Assembly (NCBI GenBank): GCA_029866125.1
Contig: JARWZZ010000014.1
Span: 120,988-184,987, forward strand
Direction: 5' to 3'
DNA: 64,000 bases
Source: Limnobacter sp.
GTDB lineage: Bacteria; Pseudomonadota; Gammaproteobacteria; Burkholderiales; Burkholderiaceae_B
Shown here piece after piece: positions 44,609 to 53,572 of the stretch. Made by a program: the position numbers and the translations under genes. How positions within the stretch are numbered: position 1 is the stretch's first letter; each line of letters opens with the position of its first letter. The notes under the pieces are model-generated. The model saw only the letters and a program-made list of their open reading frames with translations, made no database searches and was not told the origin of the DNA.

Positions 44609-44656
44609 TTGAATCACTTATGGAATCACTAATTGAATCACTTACTGGATCATTAA
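44609..44656 (-). repeat. 12-bp tandem repeat over the stop codon of the FliL-like gene
   Basis: Four 12-base units on the plus strand (44609-44620, 44621-44632, 44633-44644, 44645-44656), each like TTGAATCACTTA. The last encodes the C-terminal Leu-Met-Ile-Gln, the next begins with the stop codon. On the coding strand the units read TTA/TAA GTG ATT CAA, so three of the downstream units carry TAA or TTA in the same frame. Confidence 0.9.
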
Positions 44657-45118
44657 GCCCGTGATGTGTATGTCTGTCAGCCCATTGCTGGGGTCTTTGC
44701 CAGTGGTTGGGATGCTCATTCGAGCCATCTCTAAAATTTCGCCAGTAAGCTTGAATTTTCCGTCAGCGGTTCTCAATTCTGCGAGGGATTTGCTGGACAA
44801 AATAATGATGGTGCGGCTACGAATAATTGGCGTGTAGTCCTTCAACATTTGAGCGGACTTGGGGTCGGAAGTTTCAATCGCAAGGTTGATTTGCACATAA
44901 TGATCAATATCTGGTGGCGCAAGGTTGACCACAATCTGCTCCAGCATGAAAAAAGGGCTATTGCCGCTACTGCCCGAGCCGCCGCCAGCGCTATGTGAAT
45001 CCACGCTTAGCACCAGCCCAAACAGCAATGCGAGAAGGCAATGCACCAGGCTGAAAGGCCGTGAGGGTCGAGAGCGGCTGGAATATTTGAAACGACGTGA
45101 GTGCGTGGAGAATATCAA
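44642..45118 (-). CDS. Orphan FliL-like protein
   Basis: A 158-residue protein with a basic N-terminus, one hydrophobic segment (about 22-42, FSLVHCLLALLFGLVLSV), a Ser/Gly linker and a FliL-like domain: FFMLEQIVVNLAPPDIDHYVQINLAIET, MLKDYTPIIRSRTIIILSSKSLAELRTADGK (each in shorter runs), ending DIHITGLMIQ. FliL sits around the flagellar stator. No flagellar gene is near, so this may be a FliL paralogue with another role. The start is a TTG at 45118 with AAGGGA upstream. Its end lies in the 12-bp repeat. Confidence 0.82.
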   Translation of the reverse strand: MIFSTHSRRFKYSSRSRPSRPFSLVHCLLALLFGLVLSVDSHSAGGGSGSSGNSPFFMLEQIVVNLAPPDIDHYVQINLAIETSDPKSAQMLKDYTPIIRSRTIIILSSKSLAELRTADGKFKLTGEILEMARMSIPTTGKDPSNGLTDIHITGLMIQ

Positions 45119-45230
45119 AATGCTTCCCTTCTACTGGACAAGCAGCAAGTGTAGGATCAAGCACGCAAAGTCGAAGGAAGGAAAAGGGGTTAAATTATTC
45201 GCTTAATTGTAAGAAAAATAATTTAACAAT

Positions 45231-45983
45231 TTAGCCAATTCTCAGACCTTCAGCCGGAAAAAGCTGCGCCTGCCGCATGCGGGCAGCTGTGGCACTGAGG
45301 TTTAGGCCAATAGTTTCCTGCAGGTGTTTGAGGTTGAGTTGAAACTCCGCCTCGGTGATGTGAATTGACTCCTTACCCACGCCAAAACCCACCACATTGC
45401 CGCTTGAGCATGGCGGCAACACAAGCGCCCTGCCCTCAAAGCCATCCATCAAGCGAATTTTGCTTTGCTCAGAATCTTTTTGATTGGAAAGCAAGTTGAC
45501 GGCGACCACACCGCCCGGGCTTAAACGTTTGCGCACATTGCTGTAAAACTCAATCGAGTTGAGCGGCCCTACTTTGGCGTTTTCGTCAAATCCATCAATG
45601 ATGATGAGGTCAAACTGCTCGGTGCTTTGCGCCATGTAGGCGGCACCGCAATCAATCTCAATTTGGAAGCGTGCGCTGCTGGATGGCAGTTTGAAGTGCA
45701 TCTTGGATGCCGCATGCACAGCGGCTGAAATTTCAACCACTTTGACCGCGCATTCCGGTCGGTTTTTGTAGAGGAATTTGGGCAAAGCGCCCGCACCCAA
45801 GCCAATCATCAAAGCGTTGCGGGGCCAGTGCGGGTCTGGGTTAAAGGCCAAGGGCAAAAGCATTTCGCGGGTGTACTCCAGCTCCAAATCCCAAGGTTTG
45901 GAAATGCGCATGGCCCCCTGCACCCAGCGGCTGCTGAAGTGCAGTTGGCGAACCCCTTTTTCTTCACTGACTGATATATCCAT
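45231..45983 (-). CDS. Spermidine-synthase-like methyltransferase-fold protein
   Basis: A 250-residue Rossmann-fold protein of the SpeE-like superfamily. The SAM-type loop is ALMIGLGAGALPKFLYKNRP, followed by VKVVEISAAVHAASKMHF and FDLIIIDGFDENAKVGPLNS. The Asp/Glu residues that bind polyamines in SpeE are not clearly conserved. It is the third gene after the SDR and acyl-CoA dehydrogenase, with 9 nt between, so it is likely co-transcribed, but a link in function is not evident. Confidence 0.82.
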   Translation of the reverse strand: MDISVSEEKGVRQLHFSSRWVQGAMRISKPWDLELEYTREMLLPLAFNPDPHWPRNALMIGLGAGALPKFLYKNRPECAVKVVEISAAVHAASKMHFKLPSSSARFQIEIDCGAAYMAQSTEQFDLIIIDGFDENAKVGPLNSIEFYSNVRKRLSPGGVVAVNLLSNQKDSEQSKIRLMDGFEGRALVLPPCSSGNVVGFGVGKESIHITEAEFQLNLKHLQETIGLNLSATAARMRQAQLFPAEGLRIG

Positions 45984-45992
45984 GGGGCCGGA

Positions 45993-47147
45993 TTATCGCT
46001 TGTCGAGCAGGCCCCGCGCAATCACTTCTTTCATAATCTCGGACGTGCCCGCGTAAATGGTTTGTACCCGCGCATCCAGGTAAAAACGGCTAATGGGGTA
46101 CTCTTGGGTGTAACCATAGCCGCCGAACATCTGCAGGCAAGTGTCGGTCACTTTGACTTGCAGCTCGGTGGACTTCAATTTGAGGATGGATGCCTCTTGT
46201 GTGGTCATCGCCCCTACTTTGAATCTTCCAATGCATTGGCGAAGGTAGGCTTTGTTAAGCTCAATTTCAGCCTCAAGCTCGGCCAGTTTGAAACGGGTGT
46301 TTTGAAATTCGGACAAACGCTGGCCAAACGCCTTGCGTTGATTGACGTAATCCACCGTCAAAGCCATTGCACCCGCACATGCGCCAATGGCTTGGCTACC
46401 AATACCGACCCGCTCGCGGGGCAATTCTTGCATCAAATAGATGAAGCCTTTGTTCTCTTCACCCAACAAGGCTTTGGCAGGCACGCGCAAATTGTCGAAA
46501 AACAATTCAGCAGTGTCGGAGGAATGTTGGCCAATTTTCTCGATGCCTTTGCCTTTGGTAAAGCCGGGTAAGTTGGCATCCACCAGGAACAGGGAAATAC
46601 CTTTGGCCCCACGCGTGGTGTCGGTTTTGGCGGCCAAAATAAGCAAACCGCAGTGCAAACCGTTGGTGATGAAGGTTTTAGAGCCGTTGATGACGTAATG
46701 GTCACCATCGCGTACCGCTGTGGTCCGCATACCCGCCAAGTCGCTGCCCGCGCCAGGTTCGGTCATGCCGATGGAACCAATCGCCTCACCGCTGATCAAC
46801 TTTGGCAGCCAATGTGCCTTTTGCTCAGCCGTGCCTAAGTTGTTGACATAAGGTGCAACAATGTTGGCATGTACATTAAAACCAGTGGACAACGCATGCA
46901 AGCCTAGGCGGCAAGTTTCCTCAAGAATCATTAAGGACACTTCAAAAGGTGCGCCAGCCGCGCCGTATTCTTCAGGCATATCGGGCGCAAGCATGCCGGC
47001 TGCACCCAATGTGTGCCAAACCTCACGAGGCATCCAGCCGTCCTTCTCCCATTTGTCTGCATGGGGAAGCACTTCCTTTTCAAGACAGCGGATTAGCATG
47101 TCCCGGTAAAGTTGCAGGTCGTCGTCGATGTGGTCATTGGCACCCAT
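45993..47147 (-). CDS. Acyl-CoA dehydrogenase
   Basis: A 384-residue FAD enzyme. Known motifs are IGSIGMTEPGAGSDLAGMRTTA (shown in part) and INGSKTFITNG for FAD/substrate binding, LPRERVGIGSQAIG, and the C-terminal TIYAGTSEIMKEVIARGLL. It removes two hydrogens from acyl-CoA and passes electrons to ETF. The substrate chain length cannot be judged. AAGGAG lies 5 nt before the ATG, and it follows the SDR gene by 24 nt, the typical pair for short-chain or branched acyl oxidation. Confidence 0.94.
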   Translation of the reverse strand: MGANDHIDDDLQLYRDMLIRCLEKEVLPHADKWEKDGWMPREVWHTLGAAGMLAPDMPEEYGAAGAPFEVSLMILEETCRLGLHALSTGFNVHANIVAPYVNNLGTAEQKAHWLPKLISGEAIGSIGMTEPGAGSDLAGMRTTAVRDGDHYVINGSKTFITNGLHCGLLILAAKTDTTRGAKGISLFLVDANLPGFTKGKGIEKIGQHSSDTAELFFDNLRVPAKALLGEENKGFIYLMQELPRERVGIGSQAIGACAGAMALTVDYVNQRKAFGQRLSEFQNTRFKLAELEAEIELNKAYLRQCIGRFKVGAMTTQEASILKLKSTELQVKVTDTCLQMFGGYGYTQEYPISRFYLDARVQTIYAGTSEIMKEVIARGLLDKR

Positions 47148-47171
47148 GTTTACTCCTTAATGATTTATTGC

Positions 47172-47942
47172 TTACTTTGCGGCCATGCGAATGCCACCGT
47201 CGATGCGGATGGTTTCGCCGTTCAAGTAGGTGTTTTCTACAATGGTGCAGCACAGTGAACCGTATTCAGCAGGCAGGCCAAAACGGCGTGGGTTTTGCAC
47301 CATGGCAATCAGTGGCTGGCGGTATTCTTCAGACACACCCATCATCATGGGCGTGTCAAAAATGCCCGGGGCAATGGTCATGACGCGCACGCCGTAGCGT
47401 GACAAGTCGCGGGCCAAAGGCAAGGTCATACCCACCACACCGCCCTTGCTGGCAGAGTAAGCGGCTTGGCCTGTTTGGCCGTCAAATGCTGCAACTGAGG
47501 CGGTGTTGATCAACACGCCGCGTTGGCCATCTGCATCGGGTGCATTCAGGGCCATTTGCTCGGCAGCCAAGCGGCAAATGTTAAACGTGCCCACCAGGTT
47601 GATGTTGATTGTTTTAGCGAAGGTTGCCAGCGGCAAAGCTTTGCTGTCGCGGTCCAACACTTTGGCGGCTGAACCCACACCCGCACAGTTCACTGCAACA
47701 TGCACTGTACCAAAAGCGTCTACAACCGCTTTAAAACCTGCAACGGCAGACTCTTCATCCGCCACGTTGACCTTGCAAAAAATTGCCTTGCCGGGGTGGG
47801 CTGCAGCCAGTGCTTTGCCTGCGTCTTCATTCATGTCAAAAATGGCAACTTTGGCGCCTTTGGCGATAAATTGTTCCACTGTGGCTTGGCCCAAGCCTGA
47901 TGCACCGCCGGTGACTACTGCTACTTTGTCTTGAAGATTCAT
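47172..47942 (-). CDS. 3-hydroxyacyl-CoA dehydrogenase type 2-like SDR
   Basis: A 256-residue SDR. The cofactor loop is VVTGGASGLGQATVEQF with an Asp after the second strand (FDMNEDAGK), so NAD is favoured. The catalytic Ser/Tyr/Lys are in INTASVAAFDGQ and AYSASKGGV. It resembles the HSD17B10 type that oxidises 3-hydroxy-2-methylbutyryl-CoA and related thioesters. I start it at the ATG at 47942 (GGGAG upstream); residues above are not SDR-like. It opens the operon with the acyl-CoA dehydrogenase, about 100 bp after the palindrome at 48043-48056. Confidence 0.93.
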   Translation of the reverse strand: MNLQDKVAVVTGGASGLGQATVEQFIAKGAKVAIFDMNEDAGKALAAAHPGKAIFCKVNVADEESAVAGFKAVVDAFGTVHVAVNCAGVGSAAKVLDRDSKALPLATFAKTININLVGTFNICRLAAEQMALNAPDADGQRGVLINTASVAAFDGQTGQAAYSASKGGVVGMTLPLARDLSRYGVRVMTIAPGIFDTPMMMGVSEEYRQPLIAMVQNPRRFGLPAEYGSLCCTIVENTYLNGETIRIDGGIRMAAK

Positions 47943-48042
47943 GGTTGGTGTCTCCCAGTTTGAATTGAGTTTAATTTTCGGTTTAAAGATTACATGAGGA
48001 TGACCTGAGATTGCAGGATACTGCTGAAGAATGCCTAAATAA

Positions 48043-48056
48043 AACGAACGTTCGTT
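48043..48056. promoter_or_regulatory. Perfect 14-bp palindrome, candidate repressor operator
   Basis: AACGAACGTTCGTT is a perfect inverted repeat of 14 bases, flanked by AT-rich sequence. It lies 101 bases above the SDR start and 132 bases above the divergent antiporter start. The size and dyad fit a TetR-family operator; fatty-acid and branched-chain degradation operons in Burkholderiales are often TetR-controlled. I do not have a motif comparison, so the regulator is inferred. Confidence 0.5.
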
Positions 48057-48187
48057 ATTTTTTATTTTGCTCGGGATGGCGTTTAAAAGCGAGGCTGCGA
48101 TTGCAAGCGAGGGGCATTTCGGGAGGATAATTCGCCACGGGCAGTGATTGAAATGATTGAGTTTTATTTGACGATGGAAATCCTTGA

Positions 48188-49951
48188 ATGCTGAGTATTG
48201 TTTATTTCTTGCTGGCTGCCGCTTTGTCAGTGCCACTTTTCAAACGGTTTGGTTTGGGTGCCATTCTGGGTTATTTGGCTGCGGGTGTGGTGATTGGCCC
48301 CGAGGTGCTGGCTTTGATTGGAAGCCCAGAAAAGGTGCTGCACTTTTCAGAGATTGGCGTCATTTTGCTGCTGTTTGTGATTGGATTGGAGCTTGAACCC
48401 TCCAAACTGTGGAACATGAAGGCCAAGGTACTGGGTTTGGGTGCAGGCCAAATGGTTTCCACTGCGCTGATTATCTACTTGATTCTGCATTTTGGTTTTG
48501 CCATGAAATCAGCCCCTGCGATGGTGATTGCCATGGCGCTGGGCCTTTCCTCCACAGCATTTGCAATTCAACTGATGGCCGACAAAGGCATTTTGGGTAA
48601 TCAAGATGGTCGGGACGGGTTTGCAATTCTCTTGTTTCAGGATTTGGCCGTGGTTCCCATCTTGTTTATTGCCCAAGCCGTGTCACCCATGGCCGAGCAA
48701 GATGAAAGCGGCACTTGGTGGCTCGCCCCTGCTGCCATTCTGGTCGTTATTTTGTTTGCCAAGTATTTGGTCAACCCCACGCTGAACTTCATGTCCAAAT
48801 ATGGCGGGCGTGAAATCATGACCGTGGTGGCCCTGTTGGTGGTGTTGGGTGCGGCAGAGCTGATGACGCTGGCTGGCCTTTCAGCCGGCATGGGCGCATT
48901 CATGGCAGGCATGTTGATGGCCAACTCGGCATTTAGGCATCAACTGGAAGCAGATATTGAGCCCTTCAAAGGCCTAAGCCTGGGCTTGTTTTTCATTTCC
49001 ATCGGCATGACGCTCAATCTCGATTTGGTGGTGGAGTCCCCTTACATTGTGATTGCCGGTACTTTGGGCTTGATGGTTTTAAAAACGCTGTTGGTGGCAG
49101 GTTTGGTGCGCTTAACCTCCACGCCGATGGACCGGGGCATGCCATTGGGCATGATGTTGAGCCAAGGCGGTGAATTTGCATTTGTAATCATGGCGCAAAC
49201 TGTAAGCTCTGGGCTGCTGGCCAAAGACGAAGCCGGCTTGGTCAATTTGGTGGTGGGTCTTAGCATGGCTCTCACCTCCCCGGCGGTGCTGCTGATTGAG
49301 CGGTTCTTCCGCAAAAAGGCCGAGAAAGCGCCTCAACAAACCAGCAGTTTTGAAACCACCGAGCCCGAGGTCATGATTTTGGGATTTGGGCGATTTGGCC
49401 AAGTGACTGGCCGCATTTTGGCAGCCAACCACATACCGTTTACCGCATTGGACAAAGACGCCAATCACATTGAGTTTGTAAAACGTTTTGGTAACCGGGT
49501 GTACTACGGCGATGCTGAACGGCGGGAGTTATTGACCGCCGCTGGAATTGCCCATGCCCGCGCTGTGGTTGTGGCTGTAGACGACCCCAAAGTGGCCTTG
49601 CATGTGGTGGAATTCATTAGGGATTTTTACCCCAAAATTCAAATCATAGCCCGAGCACACAACCGGACCGATTACATCGCATTGAAATCTGCCAGTGCGC
49701 AGGTGGTTATTCGTGAAGTGTTTGCGGGCGCGCTTAACGCCGCAACGGCTACCCTATCCGCTTTGGGGTTTAGCGAAAGCCAAGCCACCAAAACCACACA
49801 ACTGTTTGCTGAACATGACAAAAAATTGCTGCAAGAACAGGCCAAAGCCGTTGATGACCCTGACAAGTTGTTGGACATTGGCTTGCGAGGCCGCGCCGAG
49901 CTGGAAGCGATTTTTAAGCAAGACGAAAGCACAACCTTCAGCAAAAGCTAA
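48188..49951 (+). CDS. CPA2-family cation/proton antiporter with TrkA-N domain (KefB/C-like)
   Basis: A 587-residue membrane protein. About twelve hydrophobic segments fill residues 1-380, including the family-typical LGAILGYLAAGVVIGPEVL and AMALGLSSTAFAIQLMADKG. The C-terminal RCK/TrkA-N domain begins EVMILGFGRFGQVTGRILA with the GxGxxG nucleotide site and YYGDAERRELL. It resembles KefB/KefC potassium efflux systems, gated by glutathione adducts, though the selectivity could also be sodium. No KefF/KefG ancillary gene is adjacent. It faces the SDR operon. Confidence 0.93.
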   Translation: MLSIVYFLLAAALSVPLFKRFGLGAILGYLAAGVVIGPEVLALIGSPEKVLHFSEIGVILLLFVIGLELEPSKLWNMKAKVLGLGAGQMVSTALIIYLILHFGFAMKSAPAMVIAMALGLSSTAFAIQLMADKGILGNQDGRDGFAILLFQDLAVVPILFIAQAVSPMAEQDESGTWWLAPAAILVVILFAKYLVNPTLNFMSKYGGREIMTVVALLVVLGAAELMTLAGLSAGMGAFMAGMLMANSAFRHQLEADIEPFKGLSLGLFFISIGMTLNLDLVVESPYIVIAGTLGLMVLKTLLVAGLVRLTSTPMDRGMPLGMMLSQGGEFAFVIMAQTVSSGLLAKDEAGLVNLVVGLSMALTSPAVLLIERFFRKKAEKAPQQTSSFETTEPEVMILGFGRFGQVTGRILAANHIPFTALDKDANHIEFVKRFGNRVYYGDAERRELLTAAGIAHARAVVVAVDDPKVALHVVEFIRDFYPKIQIIARAHNRTDYIALKSASAQVVIREVFAGALNAATATLSALGFSESQATKTTQLFAEHDKKLLQEQAKAVDDPDKLLDIGLRGRAELEAIFKQDESTTFSKS

Positions 49952-50000
49952 TTGAGTTACCAAAAATCAACCAACAAATAAAACCAATGAGTAAAGAAGT

Positions 50001-50948
50001 ATGGGTTTTTTAAAAGACATTCTTGCGTTTTTACACGAGCTCCACCCCGTGGTGGACCAGCTGTTTGATTTGCTTCAAACCCGGATGGGCAAGCTTATTC
50101 TGACCATTGCAATGTTGTTCATCACCACATCCATCAATCGCTTGATGAAGTGGAAACTGTTGGTGCGTGACAATGAGCTAGAAGACAGCTCCCACATTCG
50201 TGCCCGCTGGGTACGCAGCCGCAATTGGGCTTGGACCATCACATTTGTGCTGATCATCGCTTTGTGGAGCAGCCAAATTTCAGGATTCCTCCTGTCGGTT
50301 GCTGCTGTGGTGGGCGCCATGTTGATTGTTAGTAAGGAGCTGATTCTGTGCCTGTGGGGTGCATTGATGATGTCGCTCAATAAAACCCTGCACATCGGTG
50401 CTTTGGTGGAAATCGGTAAATTTCAAGGGCAGTTGGTCAACACCGGTTTTTTGTCCTTTGATTTGGCTGAAATTGGCCCCTCAAAAAAGCAAACTGGGCG
50501 CTTGCTGCAAATTCCCAATTCCATCTTTTTTACAGAGCCCATCAAAAACCTGTCCACTTATGGCGCTTATGGCATCCACTTGATCGACTTCTATTTTGAT
50601 GCACGGGTTAATTTACAAACCGTAGAAAGTTTGGTTTTAAAAATTACACATGAAACCGGCAAACCCTGGTTTGAAAAGGCCGAACGCAACTTTGCCGCCT
50701 TTGAGCAAGCCAGCTTCATGGACATGCCCAAAGCACAGCCTGAGGTGTTTTGGAGCAGCCAAACCGATAAAACCTTACGCATGACACTTCGATTTGCCTG
50801 CCCGCTGAACAAACGTGGTCAAATTGAAAAAACAATCGTCAAGAAATTTTGGATCGAATACCAAACCTTGGGCATGCCACATTCCCAAGAGCTAGAACTT
50901 ACAATAAATCAGCAAGCGGAGACAGAAAACAATGAGCAAACAAAATAA
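50001..50948 (+). CDS. MscS-family mechanosensitive channel
   Basis: A 315-residue small-conductance-channel-like protein with an unusual layout: a short N-terminal region, one helix near 30-50 (LILTIAMLFITTSINRLM) and two closely spaced helices about 75-115 (WAWTITFVLIIALWSSQISG and following VAAVVGAMLIVSKE). The cytoplasmic MscS-like beta domain starts LHIGALVEIGKFQGQLVNTGFLSFDLAEI, with the family's FQGxV-type turn. It likely relieves osmotic pressure. AAAGAAG precedes the ATG. The end overlaps the next gene by 17 nt. Confidence 0.88.
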   Translation: MGFLKDILAFLHELHPVVDQLFDLLQTRMGKLILTIAMLFITTSINRLMKWKLLVRDNELEDSSHIRARWVRSRNWAWTITFVLIIALWSSQISGFLLSVAAVVGAMLIVSKELILCLWGALMMSLNKTLHIGALVEIGKFQGQLVNTGFLSFDLAEIGPSKKQTGRLLQIPNSIFFTEPIKNLSTYGAYGIHLIDFYFDARVNLQTVESLVLKITHETGKPWFEKAERNFAAFEQASFMDMPKAQPEVFWSSQTDKTLRMTLRFACPLNKRGQIEKTIVKKFWIEYQTLGMPHSQELELTINQQAETENNEQTK

Positions 50949-52158
50949 ACAGTACGACGTGGTGGTTTTTGGTGCCAGCAGCTTTGTGGGCCAAATTTTG
51001 GTCAAACATTTGTGGAAACGTCATGGCCTGAAAGGTGAAATTTCTTGGGCTGTGGCAGGCCGCTCCAAAAGCAAAATGCAAGGTGTATTGGCCGAGCTGG
51101 GTACGGGCGCTGAAAAAATTGAAATGATTGTGTGCGATGCGGACAATGAATCCCAATTGCGGGACTTGTGCGCTAAAACCAAAGTGGTTTGCTCCACCGT
51201 GGGCCCTTACGCCCTGTTTGGCAACACACTGGTCAAAGTATGTGCAGAAACAGGCACCGACTATTGCGACCTCACCGGCGAGGTTCAGTGGATTGAACGC
51301 ATGATTACCCAGCACGAGGCCACAGCCAAAGCCTCCGGTGCTCGCATTGTGCATTGTTGTGGGTTTGACAGTATTCCATCTGACTTGGGCGTGTTCTTCT
51401 TGCAGCAAGCCTCCATGAGCCAGTACAAGGCCCCCTGCCAGCGCATCAAAATGCGCGTGCGCAGATTGAAAGGCGAATTTTCAGGCGGTACTGTAGCCAG
51501 CTTGATGAATGTGGTCAAAGAAGTCACAGCCAACCCCAAGCTGGGCAAAAAACTGGCAAACCCGTTCTTGATTGCCCCGTCCAACCCCGGCACACGCCAA
51601 CCCAACGTCAAAATGCCAGAATTCGATAAAGACGCAGGCTCATGGATTGCGCCTTTTGTGATGGCAGCGATTAACACCCGCGTGGTGCACCGGTCCAATG
51701 GTTTGAACGATTGGGGTTATGGCAAGGATTTTGTGTATGACGAAGCCATGATGACCGGCCAAGGCGTGAAAGGCCGCTTAATGGCCATGACCGTGGCTGG
51801 TGGTTTGGCAGGGTTTATGGTGGGCGCTACCCTACCCCCAACACGCTGGGCGCTGGAGCGTTTTGTAGTGCCCAAGCCGGGCGAAGGCCCAAGCCCAGAG
51901 GCGCAAATCAAAGGCTCCTACGACTTGCGCTTTTACGGACAAACCGCAAACGGTGAAAAACTGGTGGCCAAAGTCACTGGCGACATGGACCCTGGTTACG
52001 GCTCCACCGGCAAAATGCTGGGTGAAGCAGCGGCATGTTTGGCCTTGGATGTACCGGGCAAAGAAGGCGGCTTTTGGACCCCCGCAACTTTGTTGGGTGG
52101 CGACCTCATGGGCCGCTTGCAAGCCCATGCAGGTTTGAGTTTTGAGCTGGTGAATTAA
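50932..52158 (+). CDS. Saccharopine-dehydrogenase-like reductase (trans-acting enoyl reductase type)
   Basis: A 408-residue NAD(P)-binding protein. The Rossmann loop is VVVFGASSFVGQILVKHL, then AVAGRSKSKMQ, CSTVGPYALFGNTLVKVCAETGTDYCDLTGE (in parts) and VHCCGFDSIPSDLGVF, the typical block of saccharopine-dehydrogenase-like and mycobacterial trans-acting enoyl reductase proteins. A hydrophobic segment near 284-304 could touch the membrane. The biological substrate is unclear. The ATG has GGAGA about 9 nt upstream, inside the previous gene. Confidence 0.88.
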   Translation: MSKQNKQYDVVVFGASSFVGQILVKHLWKRHGLKGEISWAVAGRSKSKMQGVLAELGTGAEKIEMIVCDADNESQLRDLCAKTKVVCSTVGPYALFGNTLVKVCAETGTDYCDLTGEVQWIERMITQHEATAKASGARIVHCCGFDSIPSDLGVFFLQQASMSQYKAPCQRIKMRVRRLKGEFSGGTVASLMNVVKEVTANPKLGKKLANPFLIAPSNPGTRQPNVKMPEFDKDAGSWIAPFVMAAINTRVVHRSNGLNDWGYGKDFVYDEAMMTGQGVKGRLMAMTVAGGLAGFMVGATLPPTRWALERFVVPKPGEGPSPEAQIKGSYDLRFYGQTANGEKLVAKVTGDMDPGYGSTGKMLGEAAACLALDVPGKEGGFWTPATLLGGDLMGRLQAHAGLSFELVN

Positions 52159-52170
52159 GGGGCAAACACA

Positions 52171-52941
52171 ATGAGTAATTTATTAAAACTACCCAGCCTG
52201 AAAGGACAAGTCAGCCCCGAGGAATGGCAGCTTCGGGTTGACTTGGCCGCGGCTTACCGTTTGGTGGCCCACTACGGTTGGGACGACCTTATTTTTACCC
52301 ATATTTCTGCACGCATACCCGGGCCTGAACATCACTTCCTGATCAACCCGTTTGGCATGATGTTTGAGGAAATTACAGCCTCCAGTTTGGTCAAGATTGA
52401 CATGGATGCCAAGAAGGTAGCGCCCAGTCCGTTTGAAGTTAACCCGGCTGGCTTTACCATTCACAGCGCAATACATGCAGTGCGTGACGATGCGCAATGC
52501 GTCATGCACACCCACAGTGTGGCTGGGGTGGCTGTGTCTGCCCAAACCCATGGGCTTTTGCCTTTGTCTCAGCAAGCGCTGTTCCCCTTGGTGAACTTGG
52601 CCTACCACGATTACGAAGGCGTAGCACTGCGGGAAGATGAAAAAGCCCGCCTGCAAGCTGACTTGGGCACAGCCAATTCCATGATTTTGCGCAATCACGG
52701 TATTTTGGTGTGTGGTGCCAGCATTCCAGATGCCTTTCTGAACCTGTTTGTTTTGCAACGCGCCTGTGAAGTGCAAATTGCCGCTTTGGCAGGTGGTGCC
52801 CCAGTTACACCCGTGCCACAGCACATTGTAAGTACCATGGCAGAGCAAGCCGAAGCAGTCACGCGTGGATTGGGTGGCAAGTTGGCCTGGCCAGCTTTGC
52901 TGCGCAAGCTAGACAGAACTGACCCCTCCTATGCCGACTGA
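52171..52941 (+). CDS. Class II aldolase/adducin family protein
   Basis: A 256-residue class II aldolase/adducin-fold protein. The motifs THISARIPGPEHHFLINPFG, IHAVRDDAQCVMHTHSVAGVAVS (metal-binding His-Thr-His) and LRNHGILVCG are clear. The His pair in VMHTHS and a third His downstream should bind zinc or a similar ion. Substrate unknown. It is part of the plus-strand run, 12 nt after the reductase and overlapping the next gene by 11 nt, so co-translation is likely. Confidence 0.9.
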   Translation: MSNLLKLPSLKGQVSPEEWQLRVDLAAAYRLVAHYGWDDLIFTHISARIPGPEHHFLINPFGMMFEEITASSLVKIDMDAKKVAPSPFEVNPAGFTIHSAIHAVRDDAQCVMHTHSVAGVAVSAQTHGLLPLSQQALFPLVNLAYHDYEGVALREDEKARLQADLGTANSMILRNHGILVCGASIPDAFLNLFVLQRACEVQIAALAGGAPVTPVPQHIVSTMAEQAEAVTRGLGGKLAWPALLRKLDRTDPSYAD

Positions 52942-53572
52942 TCAACATTTGTTTGACCAAATCGCCTCAGATTTGCGCAGCACAGGTTATAGTATTCAGG
53001 CTCAGGCTTTGAGCCCTGAATTTGTAAGCAAACTGCGGCAAGAAGCCCAAACCGCCCAAGCCAGCAAGCAACTTAAGCCTGCGGGCGTTGGGCGTAACGC
53101 AGCCTTCACCAACAATAATGCCATACGCCGCGACGACATTGCATGGATTGAAGGTGAGACCGACATCCAAGCGCAATGGTTGGAATGGGCTGCCAGGCTT
53201 CAACAACAAATGAATCGTCAACTGATGTTGGGTTTGTTTTCGTTTGAGTCACATTACGCCCACTATGCGCCAGGTGCTTTTTACAAAAAGCATGTGGATG
53301 CATTCAAGGGCCAAGCCAACCGCATGCTGTCTGTGGTGGCATACCTCAACCCAAATTGGCAGGCGGAAAACGGCGGGCAGCTGGTGATTTATTCCGAGCA
53401 CGACGACCACAAGGAAGTGGCCCGAGTCAGCCCAAACGAAGGCACAGTGGTGGTGTTTTTAAGCGAAGAATTTCCCCACGAAGTTTTACCCGCAAAAGCG
53501 GACCGTTACAGCATTGCAGGTTGGTACCGATTAAACACCAGCACTGCAACGCGCGTGGACCCGCCCCAATAA
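52931..53572 (+). CDS. 2OG-Fe(II) oxygenase, prolyl-4-hydroxylase-like
   Basis: A 213-residue oxygenase. Iron ligands are the His-x-Asp in FYKKHVDAFKG and the distal His in EEFPHEVLPA; the 2-oxoglutarate Arg is in ADRYSIAGWYR. The segment QRMLSVVAYLNPNW-like (RMLSVVAYLNPNWQAENGG) with GQLVIY gives the double-stranded beta-helix of the P4H type. The target is unknown: small proline-containing peptides, EF-Tu or a metabolite have been suggested for related bacterial members. The ATG overlaps the aldolase stop. Confidence 0.9.
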   Translation: MPTDQHLFDQIASDLRSTGYSIQAQALSPEFVSKLRQEAQTAQASKQLKPAGVGRNAAFTNNNAIRRDDIAWIEGETDIQAQWLEWAARLQQQMNRQLMLGLFSFESHYAHYAPGAFYKKHVDAFKGQANRMLSVVAYLNPNWQAENGGQLVIYSEHDDHKEVARVSPNEGTVVVFLSEEFPHEVLPAKADRYSIAGWYRLNTSTATRVDPPQ

